Below, piece by piece: positions 28,552-38,727 of a stretch of DNA of 64,000 bases. Under the pieces are notes generated by a model that had not been told where the DNA came from, did no database searches, and saw nothing but the letters and a program-made list of their open reading frames with translations. Positions within the stretch are counted from its first letter, which is position 1. Each line of letters opens with the position of its first letter. The translations under genes and the position numbers were made by a program. This stretch comes from Asparagopsis taxiformis (Eukaryota > Rhodophyta > Florideophyceae > Bonnemaisoniales > Bonnemaisoniaceae): contig JALQPE010000723.1 in assembly GCA_030407315.1 (NCBI GenBank), positions 1-64,000 of the forward strand, given 5' to 3'.

Positions 28552-29033
28552 CGTTGTGGGCGGAATGAAGGATGCCCGTGGTGAAGGGTGTGGAAAGACC
28601 ACGAGCTGGTTGGCACGTTGGGCGATGTCGATAAATACGAGGACACATCATGAGACTGGAATACTGTAGTGCTGCATCATGATCGACGAGCACGCGACTT
28701 GTCGCTCCATTCACACCTCAGCGGTAGAGATCAACCCGTGACAACACGTCCTCATACGATACCATATGTCGCCAGCTAGAATTTCAATAAAATAAGGCAC
28801 CCGTCCGATCTTATGATGTCTCACACATTTCAGTAACCGATGTTCACTTGTTGTGGGGCAATCAATCGACAGCTCAGAGATACTGGACCACTCCCCTAAG
28901 GTCCGTGGGTACTGCATAGGTCCGATGCCTCGACGAGCATCACGACCATCTTTGTCAACCTCCGTCGGCGGCGGCGTATCTTTCAGTCGTCTAGGCAACA
29001 AAATCCGAGTTCTCCGCTCACCATCAAACAAAT
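28552..29033. other. Divergent promoter region
   Basis: Lies between the GNAT gene (minus) and PUM3 (plus). No gene is seen; a 106-codon minus-strand ORF has no domain and no ATG in a good position. Confidence 0.4.
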
Positions 29034-30863
29034 ATGGCTGGAGTGGCAGAAGTGGCAGAAGTAAAACCGGCGGAGAAGCGTCCTGCTGAAGGCAATGAAG
29101 AGCAACTGGTCAAGAAGCGAAAACGGTACGAAGAACGTCCCGAGCGTGCGACCAGACGCGATGAGCGTCGTGAGGTCATGTCACAGGCCAAAACAAAATG
29201 GGAAGAGCTGAGACCGAAAGCAACAAGTAAAGAAAAGTCCATTAAACTCGTTGCAGAATTGCTCCAATTACTCAGAGGTCGCATTGTCGAATTTGTTTTC
29301 CGCCATGACGGTTCGCGCATTGTGCAATGGATGCTTTCTGATGGCAACGAATCGCAAAAGTCCTCTGTTCTCGATGAGCTCATGGAAGGATCCAAGAAGC
29401 CTGCTATGGAAGACGAAGCTCCGTTCTTCGTGCGACTTTCCTGCGATCGATATGGCCACCATTTGGCGTTCAAGATCCTTCGAGTCGCCGATAAGAAAAA
29501 CAAGAATATAATCTTTGAGCGTTACTTGCGAGGAAATACAGCTGCGTTGATTCGAAACAGCCATGGTGCCGACGTCCTTGATTTTGCGTATCAGACAGTT
29601 TTGAACGCACAGGCCAAGGCCGAACTAGTCATTGAACTTTTGTACAGTAAGGAAAACAAGCTGCTCGATTCCATCCGCTCAAAGCTCTTCCCCAACAATG
29701 ATGGCACGAGTAAGCCGCGTCCGCCATCCAAGCCGCGATTCGTGTTTGAAGAGTCGCTGCAACACGTCGGCGAAACCTTCTCCAAAGCCGTCGTCGATTC
29801 TGCGAGTGAGGTATTGCATCAGCTTGTTGACAAGGAAAATTTGCTGCGATTCGAGATCATACACAGCGCTTTGAGGGAGTTTCTGCACGTGCTTATGGAG
29901 TCATATCCAAAGGAAAGGGCGCAGGATTTGGCTGTATTGCTTGGCCCTGAACTCGTACATTTTGGACATACAAAGCCTGGAATTGCAGTTGCGGCCAATT
30001 GTATCAAGGTGCTGGATGCAAAGCATCGAAAAAAGGTAATCCGATCGTTGAAGACGCATGTGCGTAAACTGCTTGAAGACGAATATGGTCATCGGTTGGT
30101 TTTGGCGCTGTTCGAGTGGGTTGATGACACGCGTATGGTGGGAAAGACGGTTTCAACTGAGATATTCTCGGCATCAAAGCTGGCGGCGGAGATTAATAAC
30201 GGTGAGGAGACGACGAAATCCAGCTCTCGTGGTGGTAAGTCAAAGGCAGAGAAGAAGGGAAAGACCAAGATGGATATTGAGAAAGCATCGGATTCGGATA
30301 TGGATGTCGAATATATACTTAAAATGTGCCAACACAAGTATGCCAGAATGCCGCTACTGAGTATTTTGTTTGGAAGAGACACGCGATACTTCAATCCCGA
30401 CATGTATGGGTTGGTGTGGGCTGATATTGATACAGAAAAATATGGGCAGCTTTCTAAGAAGGATGCAGATGTGAGGAGGAATGAACTTAGAATCATGTTC
30501 AATCCGGCGATTAACGCCGTTATGAAAGAGCATTTTGTGGAGTTGATGAAGATTCATTGGTCCGCGCCTGTAGTGCTTGGCGCTCTCCAAAAGGAAGATA
30601 CGCGTCAATCGGTGATTTCTGCTTTGAAGCAAAGTGTTGACAATGAAGCTTCGTTGAATGAACTGATGGGAAATATATGTGCTAGGAAGACTATAGTGAC
30701 TATTTTCAAGCTGGGTGGAGAGGAGTGTATCAATGCTGTTGTGGGTGAAGAGAAAGAACAAATGATAGAAAAGTTGCGGAAGCGTGATGGTTGCGCTGCG
30801 ATTGTAGACATTTTACACTCATCAGGTGGTAATAAGGCGCAGAAAAGACGGAAGAAGAGTTGA
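29034..30863 (+). CDS. PUM3: PUM3/Puf6-type pumilio-repeat protein
   Basis: A 609-residue homolog of human PUM3 (KIAA0020) and yeast Puf6, nucleolar proteins in ribosome large-subunit maturation. The N-terminal 60 residues are charged and Lys/Arg-rich (KKRKRYEERPERATRRDERR). Degenerate pumilio helical repeats follow: VFRHDGSRIVQWML, RLSCDRYGHHLAFKIL, RNSHGADVLDFAYQ, GHTKPGIAVAANCI and LEDEYGHRLVLALFEWVDD. The C-terminal CPL domain is present (FGRDTRYFNPDMYGLVWAD). The basic tail KAQKRRKKS suits nucleolar location. Length and layout match the family, and the frame is intact. EDC4 follows in the same direction 320 bp later. Confidence 0.93.
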   Translation: MAGVAEVAEVKPAEKRPAEGNEEQLVKKRKRYEERPERATRRDERREVMSQAKTKWEELRPKATSKEKSIKLVAELLQLLRGRIVEFVFRHDGSRIVQWMLSDGNESQKSSVLDELMEGSKKPAMEDEAPFFVRLSCDRYGHHLAFKILRVADKKNKNIIFERYLRGNTAALIRNSHGADVLDFAYQTVLNAQAKAELVIELLYSKENKLLDSIRSKLFPNNDGTSKPRPPSKPRFVFEESLQHVGETFSKAVVDSASEVLHQLVDKENLLRFEIIHSALREFLHVLMESYPKERAQDLAVLLGPELVHFGHTKPGIAVAANCIKVLDAKHRKKVIRSLKTHVRKLLEDEYGHRLVLALFEWVDDTRMVGKTVSTEIFSASKLAAEINNGEETTKSSSRGGKSKAEKKGKTKMDIEKASDSDMDVEYILKMCQHKYARMPLLSILFGRDTRYFNPDMYGLVWADIDTEKYGQLSKKDADVRRNELRIMFNPAINAVMKEHFVELMKIHWSAPVVLGALQKEDTRQSVISALKQSVDNEASLNELMGNICARKTIVTIFKLGGEECINAVVGEEKEQMIEKLRKRDGCAAIVDILHSSGGNKAQKRRKKS

Positions 30864-31183
30864 TGCTTGTAGCATTAATGGTAAAACCAAACAGCGTTGC
30901 GAGGTACCACCTTATGTTGACCAAACTGGTCCTTAGAACTGGATGAGTAGACCGTTGGCGTCATCAATGAAGGCTGCTTGAAGCATACAAATGATGTAAT
31001 AGTTATACTGCCTGAGCGCTTCATGGTGTAGCAGCATGAAATTTATCTTATTTTGTATTTCGGCAATTTCAACCAAACGCGCGAATTCGTTGCATCACCT
31101 CTCCGCTCTACCGGTACACAGACGTTTTAAACCTGGTCTCCGTAGACAATCTACCCAACTTTGCACCAACATCTCAACAAACA
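30864..31183. other. Intergenic between PUM3 and EDC4
   Basis: No ORF of interest. AT-rich near 31000-31080, probably the EDC4 promoter. Confidence 0.4.
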
Positions 31184-34150
31184 ATGGCCGGAAGCAAACC
31201 AAACGCATACCTATCTGAAGAAGCTCGACTGGAAGCGCAGCGACGCATGCTCGCAGAGCGCTACGGACTCGGTCTATCCGATGATTCCGACGACGGCGGC
31301 GATGCAGACGACGACGAGCCGTCCCGTGAAATCGAATCACAGCTCAACGGCAACGGCACATCTGACCAAGGTGCTTTATCCACCGATGCATCCAGAACAG
31401 ATGATAAGCCAGTCGTGGACGACGTGCCGTCCGAAGCAGCGACTTACGGTGAAGGCTCCAGTCTGCACGACGGTGAGCTCGCCTCCGTGTTTTCCCAGGA
31501 GGAGCCATACAGCGAAATCACCTCGGACCGTGCCGCATCCGTGGATCGCTTCCCTGGCTGGCCCGGCGTGCAGATCCTCGATCATGAGGAGAAGAAGATT
31601 CAGGCCGTTTATGATTACGATACTGCCAGTCAGAATGAGTTTGTTTCCACAAGGGATCTGCGTGTTACCAAGATTACCAACTACACATCCCAGATCATTG
31701 AGAATCATGGCAGGAAAATTGCTGTCAACGAGCAGATCATTTCGTATGCAGTCGGAGGTCATATTCGTGCCATTCTGAGAAACTCCTCCGTGAAAATCCT
31801 CTTGAAAGGTCATGGATCGGCTGTGGTGGATATGGAGTTTCTATCTCTGCAGGAGAAAAGCTTTGACAATGCATCTGGTGATACTTCGTCGCCAGGAAAT
31901 CTTTCTGTGCTCGGTAGTGTGGCTGAAGATGGCACTGTGTTTGTGTGGAAAATTCTTCGCAGCGAGAAAAACGGTGAGGACACACTTGAAGTTGCAGATG
32001 CTATCAATTTTGAGCATCCAGATGCCAAGAATGGCAAGAGCTACAGTCGCATATCTTTCAGACCAGGCACCAGTTGTATCCTCTCACCGAGCGGCATTGG
32101 TGTCGCAATGTTGCTTGTTGATGTTGATTCACCCGATGTACGAGTTGTTGAACTGGTGAAAATGGAGGAGAAACTCATGGTGCGCAGCAAATTCCTCAGG
32201 GGCACTATGGAGCTCAGCGAAAACATAATCAGTCCTGACGCCAAGGTAGATGCTGCAGCTTGGCTCACCGATCGCATCATCTCTACCACCCGATGCGGCC
32301 GAGTTTACATATGGAGAACAGAGGGCACTCAAATGGCTTGTATCGCGCAATTACCACGAGAACATACTTCAAAAGTCACGTCGATGCATACCATATCTGA
32401 AGAGACGCTACTACTTGTGACAGAGGGTGGAAAACAGTTGGAGATTTGGGGTGTTTCTAAGGTACCTGAACAGTTGGGAACCAGGGTTGTCAGTCTTCGC
32501 CAAGTTATTGGTCTCTTTGAAGAAGATGCTGCAGATGTATGTTGCGTCACAGCTGTCGATCCCATGGCAGAGCTCGTAGTTGTGGCAAACACCAAAGGCA
32601 GCACCTTCTTTGTGTTGCACTACAACTCTTTAGTACGGGCTTTTGATGCATTGACTGAAGTCCCTGTCAAACAATCTATTTTGTCGCTTTGCTTGACACG
32701 TAATGTAAGAAAAACGCAAGAGGTCTCCACGCCTATTATCAATCCCGCATCTGAAGAGCTTGGACTATGGTGCGTGCAGCCGCGTAATATTCAGATGATC
32801 CACCTCCCAGTGAGGGATTGTTGTCCAAAAACAGTCGTCGATTCGATGATGATGCCGCCATCTCCTCACACATTAATAATTGATTTCAAGAGTTCCACGG
32901 TGAGCAACTCGTCAGCAAGTAGTGACGCTCCGCAAACACCTCTTTCAAAGGAGGATGCACCAGTTACCACAACCAGTTCTAGAGAGCCCGTGACAACAGC
33001 ACCAGTGCCAACAGCTCTGCCACCATTGCATCCATCCTCGAAGCGAAGTGGCGCTTCTCAGTCTCCAGCTGAACCTAAGACGAGTAGCAAAACTACTCCA
33101 CTAGACTCGAAAACAGACGCTGAAACGCCAACACCGTCGAAAGATATTGGTACGACAGGGAAAGAACCGGCACCAAATGTGGATGCAGTTGCAGAGTCAT
33201 TCCTCGCAGCTGCAAAGGCTGCCATCGACCAGTTTGAGGCATCAGCCAATTCGAGAGCAAAAGCAGAGAAAGAGAATATGGATCGTGTTTTGCAGAATGT
33301 TACAAAGACAGCAGAGGCGAATCTGGAACGATTTGTAAATGCTGCGATGAAGAAAACGCTTGAAGAAACTTTGATTCCAGGAATATCCAAAATGATTGCC
33401 GATTCCAAGGCCACCATGAAAAAAAGGGAACGAGAGGATGCAAAAATCACTAGGGACTTGTTTGAACAATCATTGGTGACGTCGAGCATCAATGAGTCAT
33501 TTGCAAATGCATGTACAGAAATGACGCGGCAGGTTGGCGATGCTGTGACACAATCCATGATTCTAAAGCGAGAAACATTGATAACTCCGACAGAAATTAG
33601 TGTGAATGATGCGGTGGAGGATCTGACAGCCAGCGTATCTTTATTGCGGATAGAGATTGAAAAATTGAGCGCTGCTGAAGGCAATGGCTCAAAGGAAGTT
33701 GCGAATGTGGTGACAATTGAGCCGGAGGACATGCGGCGTTCTATCGAGGAAAAACTGGCAAAAGGATTTGTGGAAGATGCATTCTTAACAGCGTTGGACA
33801 AGGAGGATGTGCCGTTGGTGACGTGGCTTTGCGCAAAGTTTGATGCGAGCTCGTTCTTTGAGGAGCACACAATGTCTCAGACGTGTGTGCTGTCGCTTGC
33901 GCAGCAGCTTGCAATTGGTCTTGGCGACGCGGATGAAGTTGAACTCAAGGTGGAATGGTTGCGAGAGTTGATGCTCGTGCTAGAGCCTGATGCGGAGGAA
34001 ATTGAGATGCATGCACCGGCAGTTATGAATGGAGTGTCAGAGAGTGTGAACACGCTTCGCAAGAACAGTGCATTATTGAAAGAACATAGCGGTCTAGACA
34101 AAGCGTTAAAAACGTTGAATCGACTTGTGGCATCACATATGCCCAATTAA
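31184..34150 (+). CDS. EDC4: EDC4/Varicose-like mRNA-decapping scaffold
   Basis: A 988-residue protein with the plan of EDC4 (human) and Varicose (plants), the scaffold that links DCP1/DCP2 in cytoplasmic P-bodies. After an acidic N terminus comes a WD40 beta-propeller at about residues 115-490 (RDLRVTKITNYTSQIIENHG, YAVGGHIRAILRNSSVKILL, LGSVAEDGTVFVWKI, RIISTTRCGRVYIWR). A Ser/Thr/Pro linker spans about 550-660. A long helical region at about 670-990 includes VAESFLAAAKAAIDQFEA, AMKKTLEETLIPGISKMI and EEKLAKGFVEDAFLTALD, the conserved C-terminal domain of the family. The frame is intact. It is convergent with the Rieske gene. Confidence 0.92.
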   Translation: MAGSKPNAYLSEEARLEAQRRMLAERYGLGLSDDSDDGGDADDDEPSREIESQLNGNGTSDQGALSTDASRTDDKPVVDDVPSEAATYGEGSSLHDGELASVFSQEEPYSEITSDRAASVDRFPGWPGVQILDHEEKKIQAVYDYDTASQNEFVSTRDLRVTKITNYTSQIIENHGRKIAVNEQIISYAVGGHIRAILRNSSVKILLKGHGSAVVDMEFLSLQEKSFDNASGDTSSPGNLSVLGSVAEDGTVFVWKILRSEKNGEDTLEVADAINFEHPDAKNGKSYSRISFRPGTSCILSPSGIGVAMLLVDVDSPDVRVVELVKMEEKLMVRSKFLRGTMELSENIISPDAKVDAAAWLTDRIISTTRCGRVYIWRTEGTQMACIAQLPREHTSKVTSMHTISEETLLLVTEGGKQLEIWGVSKVPEQLGTRVVSLRQVIGLFEEDAADVCCVTAVDPMAELVVVANTKGSTFFVLHYNSLVRAFDALTEVPVKQSILSLCLTRNVRKTQEVSTPIINPASEELGLWCVQPRNIQMIHLPVRDCCPKTVVDSMMMPPSPHTLIIDFKSSTVSNSSASSDAPQTPLSKEDAPVTTTSSREPVTTAPVPTALPPLHPSSKRSGASQSPAEPKTSSKTTPLDSKTDAETPTPSKDIGTTGKEPAPNVDAVAESFLAAAKAAIDQFEASANSRAKAEKENMDRVLQNVTKTAEANLERFVNAAMKKTLEETLIPGISKMIADSKATMKKREREDAKITRDLFEQSLVTSSINESFANACTEMTRQVGDAVTQSMILKRETLITPTEISVNDAVEDLTASVSLLRIEIEKLSAAEGNGSKEVANVVTIEPEDMRRSIEEKLAKGFVEDAFLTALDKEDVPLVTWLCAKFDASSFFEEHTMSQTCVLSLAQQLAIGLGDADEVELKVEWLRELMLVLEPDAEEIEMHAPAVMNGVSESVNTLRKNSALLKEHSGLDKALKTLNRLVASHMPN

Positions 34151-34334
34151 AGGAAACTAACTTGCTGTGTTGTACCGCAACTGACCATTTGATACTTGGC
34201 CGTTGTTTACTTTACGAAAGTTGTGTTACCACACGTCTGATTTTCCACCAAAAATGAGCGAGCTGGAACCGACCTGAAAGACGGCGGATAATGAAACCAA
34301 AGTACTATTAAAACAGAGAGGACATCTAAACCGA

Positions 34335-35003
34335 TTAGAAATTCCACCAGGGTGCGCCACCAGTGCGGAAGTCCTCCTCCTTCCAGCTCTTCAGGATCAC
34401 ATTGCCGGCTTCATCCGATTCGACGTGCTCCAAGGCGAGTGGCAAAGGAGCGGGACCGCGGGTAACAGCTCCAGTGGGCGAATATTGCGAACCGTGACAC
34501 GGACACATAAACTTGTTCTCAGCCTTGTTCCACGGCACGACACAGCCGAGATGAGTGCACACAGCATTGAGCGCAAAGTACTCGAGATCGCTCTTATCGT
34601 CTGTGACAATAAGATAGGTAGCATCTCCACGCAAGCCCTGCACCAACTCACGAGAACCTGCAAAATGAGTATCGATATACTCCTGCTTCTTAATATCATT
34701 TCCAAGCGCATCCTTGGCAACGACACCGCCGCCGGCACCGCCCGACTTTGCGGGGACGAAAAAGTAGGTGAAGGGGTAGAGCACGCCCAGTGCAACCGAT
34801 CCGGCTGAGCCGGCCAGAAGAATGTTCATGGTATTTCTCTTGGCCATGTCAGGCACCATGTTATCGGCGCTGCCGGCGGCCATGCGGGGCGCGCATCGCG
34901 CGGGGGTGGCGGTGTGTGGGCGCTGCGCGACGGGCGTGAGTGCGGTGCCGCTGAACGGGGCGCGCGCGGCAGCGGAGAGCGGGACGCTGGAGACGAAGGC
35001 CAT
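34335..35003 (-). CDS. PETC: Cytochrome b6f Rieske iron-sulfur protein, plastid precursor
   Basis: Rieske subunit of the photosynthetic cytochrome b6f complex, passing electrons from plastoquinol to cytochrome f. Residues 1-45 are a transit peptide (Ala/Ser/Arg-rich). DMAKRNTMNILLAGS leads into the single membrane anchor. A Gly-rich hinge (SGGAGGG) follows. The 2Fe-2S ligands are C149 and H151 in CTHLGC and C167 and H170 in CPCHGS, with the C154-C169 disulfide. The end FRTGGAPWW is typical of plastid members. Nuclear coding agrees with red algae and plants. The start ATG at 35003 fits transit-peptide length and the frame is intact. Confidence 0.97.
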   Translation of the reverse strand: MAFVSSVPLSAAARAPFSGTALTPVAQRPHTATPARCAPRMAAGSADNMVPDMAKRNTMNILLAGSAGSVALGVLYPFTYFFVPAKSGGAGGGVVAKDALGNDIKKQEYIDTHFAGSRELVQGLRGDATYLIVTDDKSDLEYFALNAVCTHLGCVVPWNKAENKFMCPCHGSQYSPTGAVTRGPAPLPLALEHVESDEAGNVILKSWKEEDFRTGGAPWWNF

Positions 35004-37882
35004 GGTTGTTTGTGGGCGAGGATGTGCGAGACGTGGCGGATGGATTGGTTGGGGGAGGATTTAACGGGCGAGATTGAGGTTGATGGATTGCGATTCTTGG
35101 CGTTGTTCGACTTGTGTTTGCTGGTTAACCAGTGCAATTTGGGCCTCACATTGTTTTGTGAACGTGGGAACGGGTCAATATCAGAGCCGCGCTGGTGATC
35201 GAGCGGATTTTTTCGTTATTTCTCAGCAGGTATCATACAATGATCTCGCTAGCTTTGTCGGTATTGGCCTCGATTTTGCGGAGCTCGCCGCTGTAATGAG
35301 GCGTTGCATTACACCGGGTTTTGCTCATTCCCTTCCGATCTTGTGCTAGCCTATCGTTGGGTTACAAGTTTCCAGCGTGATTTTTTCATCTTTCGTATTG
35401 GCTCTCCGCTGATTCGCGTTGACAATGCATCACTATCCAGGAGTGATCAAACTCGATACAGTAACCGCTTGGTCTTCTCCAACACATTGTTTTGAGCACA
35501 CAAGTGACTTGCTTCGACTACAGAACTGTATCGCATGTGTTCCCTTCGCCTTTACTGCACAATATTTGATTACTGTATCTCCAGCCTTCCTTTCATTTTA
35601 GGACACGTGTACACATATTTTTCGGCTAAAATCTCTATAAAACACCAAAACAGCTGCAATACAGTGTACTCGACTCCTCTACAATCAACTATAGTACATA
35701 TTATATTTCATAACCGGCTTGTATGCCGAAACCCCACTCCCACCAAGCAAAATGGAACGAGTATGCCGCTGCGGTGAAGTAATTCACCGACGCCGATTGT
35801 ATCCCATACGGACACCACGTTTGACGAAGAGATGAATAGGGAACTGTACGTTTCATCTTTTCGTTTGCTTGTTGTGATACTGTAATCATGTAAATCTTTC
35901 GCGTTAATAATGCACAACTTGATTCCACTCAAACAAACAACCAAACGAACCATACTTGAACATTCACTTCCCAGGCCCTCTAAAATTTATAGAATGCAGA
36001 TGTCATTCTATACGGGCCCACCTCAAACTTTGGCATGATAGTAATGTACTCATTTACACCCAAAAAAGCTGACGTGGTCGCAGTACGACAATCTTACAAT
36101 TTGAGAAGCGCAAAAAAGCCCAAGCAGGGTAGCAACTTCTTGCAATGGCCAATATTCTACTTCCATAGTGTAGCTACTCAGTCGAACATCGTTACAGCCG
36201 TGATCATTTGAATTCAAGCGTCCCGATATGTCTCCAGTAATAGTACGTGGCACGTAAGAGAAACCATTATAGACGTGCTACATGAAGACATGACATTACC
36301 AACTTTCAATAGGATGTCATTTTTTCTACTTGACATTGTAAAGCACGTGCTGCACAGTTTGATGGTAGAGTTCAAGGAAGCAAGTAGATCAGTGGTCATG
36401 TATCGTAAAATCAAAATGGTGCGATTTGCGACTGTTATTTGAAATGGTGTGCTTGTTTGCAAGTCGTCACCTATCCATGATGCGCTGCGGCGATTTGGAA
36501 GCTGTCAACGCGGATCGGACGACGCTGTTTGAAAATAGTGACATAATTGTATTCTTTACCGATTTCAATACGTGCTCGAGTTTTTTCGAATTTAGACCAA
36601 CGTACGTAGCGATGTGTTGATGCTACGTTGCAATCCGACTGAAATATGTGACCCTTTGTTTGGGAATGGAGGGCATGGTGGACAGATAGGTGATTCGGGA
36701 CCTGGTCAACTGCGGTCCAAGTTTCAAATTGGTGTACGTCGACCATCAATTCTAGATGAAGACCACAGGAGGAATTACATTAGGTCCATTTACACGGGTG
36801 TTTCTGGGTAGTCAATAGAACCATGAAGGGATTACAAGGCCTATTGCCGCGTCTCTTGTGTCGCTGGATGCAATCCATAGCGACACAAGATATCAACCAA
36901 GCTCCCACGGCACCCATCGTATATGTCTTGCGGTGAATGATTGATGGACATGTTTAACATTCCATCGCGCTACCCATCGGAGGCCTGCACGCAAGTTTAC
37001 AGCTGGATGGAGGTATGTGAAGCGCTAAAAATAAACTCTCATCAACGTGTTCACCATGAACCAAATCAAATGCTGAAAGTTTACAGCTTAAAATTGGGAA
37101 TGCTAACCAAGATTAAGCAGACGCGCAGCAAGCAATTTATTTTCCGATTTGAATTTGTGCCGAAGTTGGCTACGATCGGAAGGATGGATGGAGCTTGGCG
37201 TTTACCCAGCGCGGAACAAGGTCGAAATCGGGGCAGAAGGGCATGCTGAGAGTAGTAAGGGGTGGTTCATCTGTCGCAACAAGGGAGAGACAGTTAGCAT
37301 TTCAGCGCCAAGAAGGGGACAGAGAGGCAGGGCGGTGAATTTGCAGGTGACAAATGGCCGTTCGTGGCGTGAGCGGAGTTTACAGAAGGAATGACCTGGC
37401 CAGTTGAGGGCAGTTGAACTGTCGCTTGTAAAGAAGCGTGGCGCACGCAGCAGGTCCTCTACATTGCAGCGATACGATTGGACGACAGAAACTATGATGA
37501 CGTGAAAGGTACGACGCATGTAAGCGATGTGACATGGCACGTGACCAAACCCCAAAGTGTAACGAACAATTTTCCGAAAAACAATCAACAAAAATTGAAC
37601 GGATCGCTCACCTCTCCAAAACCATCCAATCACATCACACATCCGCACTATTTCACACGTTACAATTTCAATCCTTCCAACACCACAAAAATCACATCTG
37701 TCACGCCACGCGCCGTGGGGTGTACATTCCCAAACGGAAGCACTGTTGCCTCATCACGCCACCGATGTGCAACAATATGTAAACTCCCATCCACACCGCC
37801 GCGCCCATCTATCCCCTTTCCGCCCGTAACCACCCGCACCCCCTTGCGCACCCGTCATCTCCAGCTCTGCGCACCTGCCCGC
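35004..37882. other. 2.9-kb stretch without a convincing gene
   Basis: The longest gene-free stretch in the window. ORFs on both strands stay below 150 codons and lack domains. A TATAAAA at 35636-35642 faces right with no clear gene behind it. A minus-strand ORF at 35701-35928 is rich in aromatic residues but unrecognised. A strong hairpin lies at 36854-36890. The stretch could hold an RNA gene or a small protein gene. Confidence 0.45.
36854..36890. repeat. Perfect 12-bp inverted repeat (hairpin)
   Basis: TCTTGTGTCGCT at 36854-36865 is exactly complementary to 36879-36890, with a 13-base loop that itself contains a GGAT/ATCC pair. No adjacent gene explains it. Confidence 0.7.
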
Positions 37883-38179
37883 ATGGATTTCTCAGCCGCC
37901 TCCCTCCCCATCCAACTGCCGCCCAACCTGCCCTTCTTCCCGGTATCGCCGCTGGTGCGCGAAGCAGCCTTCTGGTTCGCCGTCGGCTCCGGCCTCGCCG
38001 CGCTGCTCGCCGCGTGTGTGTTCGCGCTTGTGATCTTCGCCCCCGGCGTCGGCGGCTCCAAGGCGGTTGTCCGCGCGGTTGGACGCTCCGTGGACGCCGT
38101 TGTGGCGCCGATGTTCGCGCAGAAAGTCGTCGCGTTGAACGCTGCCTGCGTTGGTAGGCGGCGGTTTGACACAGTGTAG
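37883..38179 (+). CDS. Small single-pass membrane protein, unrecognised
   Basis: A 98-residue ORF from the ATG at 37883. It has one strong membrane segment (residues 29-50, with FWFAVGSGLAALLAACVFAL), an N terminus rich in Pro and a small, Ala/Val-rich C-terminal half. Composition is G+C-rich and more protein-like than the frame upstream, which is open but has no ATG. The size and single helix recall small subunits of organelle complexes, but no family is recognised. A GT near 38152 could start an intron, so the last ten residues are uncertain. Confidence 0.5.
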   Translation: MDFSAASLPIQLPPNLPFFPVSPLVREAAFWFAVGSGLAALLAACVFALVIFAPGVGGSKAVVRAVGRSVDAVVAPMFAQKVVALNAACVGRRRFDTV

Positions 38180-38727
38180 TTTGGCGCCCCTCCGTCGTGA
38201 CGTTTATTTATTCTTAACTGGTTGTGTTTGTCGCTCGTTTGTCGAGACAGGCGGCTCATGCATCTGTGAGGCTTGCAGTCAGTTTATTTGTTGCCGAGTT
38301 TGGAATGCAAGCTTCGTCGCGTCTGATATGTTCGGACGTTTGTTAGCTGTGTGAGGGATGATTGGTGTTCGGATGCGTCATGCTGAAGAAATTGGCATGG
38401 TTGGATTGAAGCGGAGAGAAATGATGGCGCTACGGCAGCCATGCATCGCCCGATTGTAACGGTGATCCAAACAGCCACTCATATTGTTGATTGCAATGGC
38501 GCTGACGTCACTTGTCTCTGCTGATCTGGGTTTTTTGTGTCAATAGTGTTGTCCAATAGTACAGTTTGCGCAAATGATGAAATAAAAATCAACCAACACA
38601 GCTAACAATTTTAAAATTCATCCAATCGTACTCGATCTCCCACACCTCTTATCTCGACAACCAACCAACCTACTCTACCCAGCCTTCCCCCAAATCCGAT
38701 CCCGGCCCCCACCTCCCCCATATCACA
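38180..38727. other. Intergenic, no gene seen
   Basis: Short ORFs only. AT-rich towards 38580-38640, the likely promoter of the coiled-coil gene. Confidence 0.4.

Noticed and set aside
33058..33870. 270-codon minus-strand ORF
   Set aside because: Antisense to the conserved EDC4 C-terminal domain and Ser/Phe-rich in the manner of shadows.
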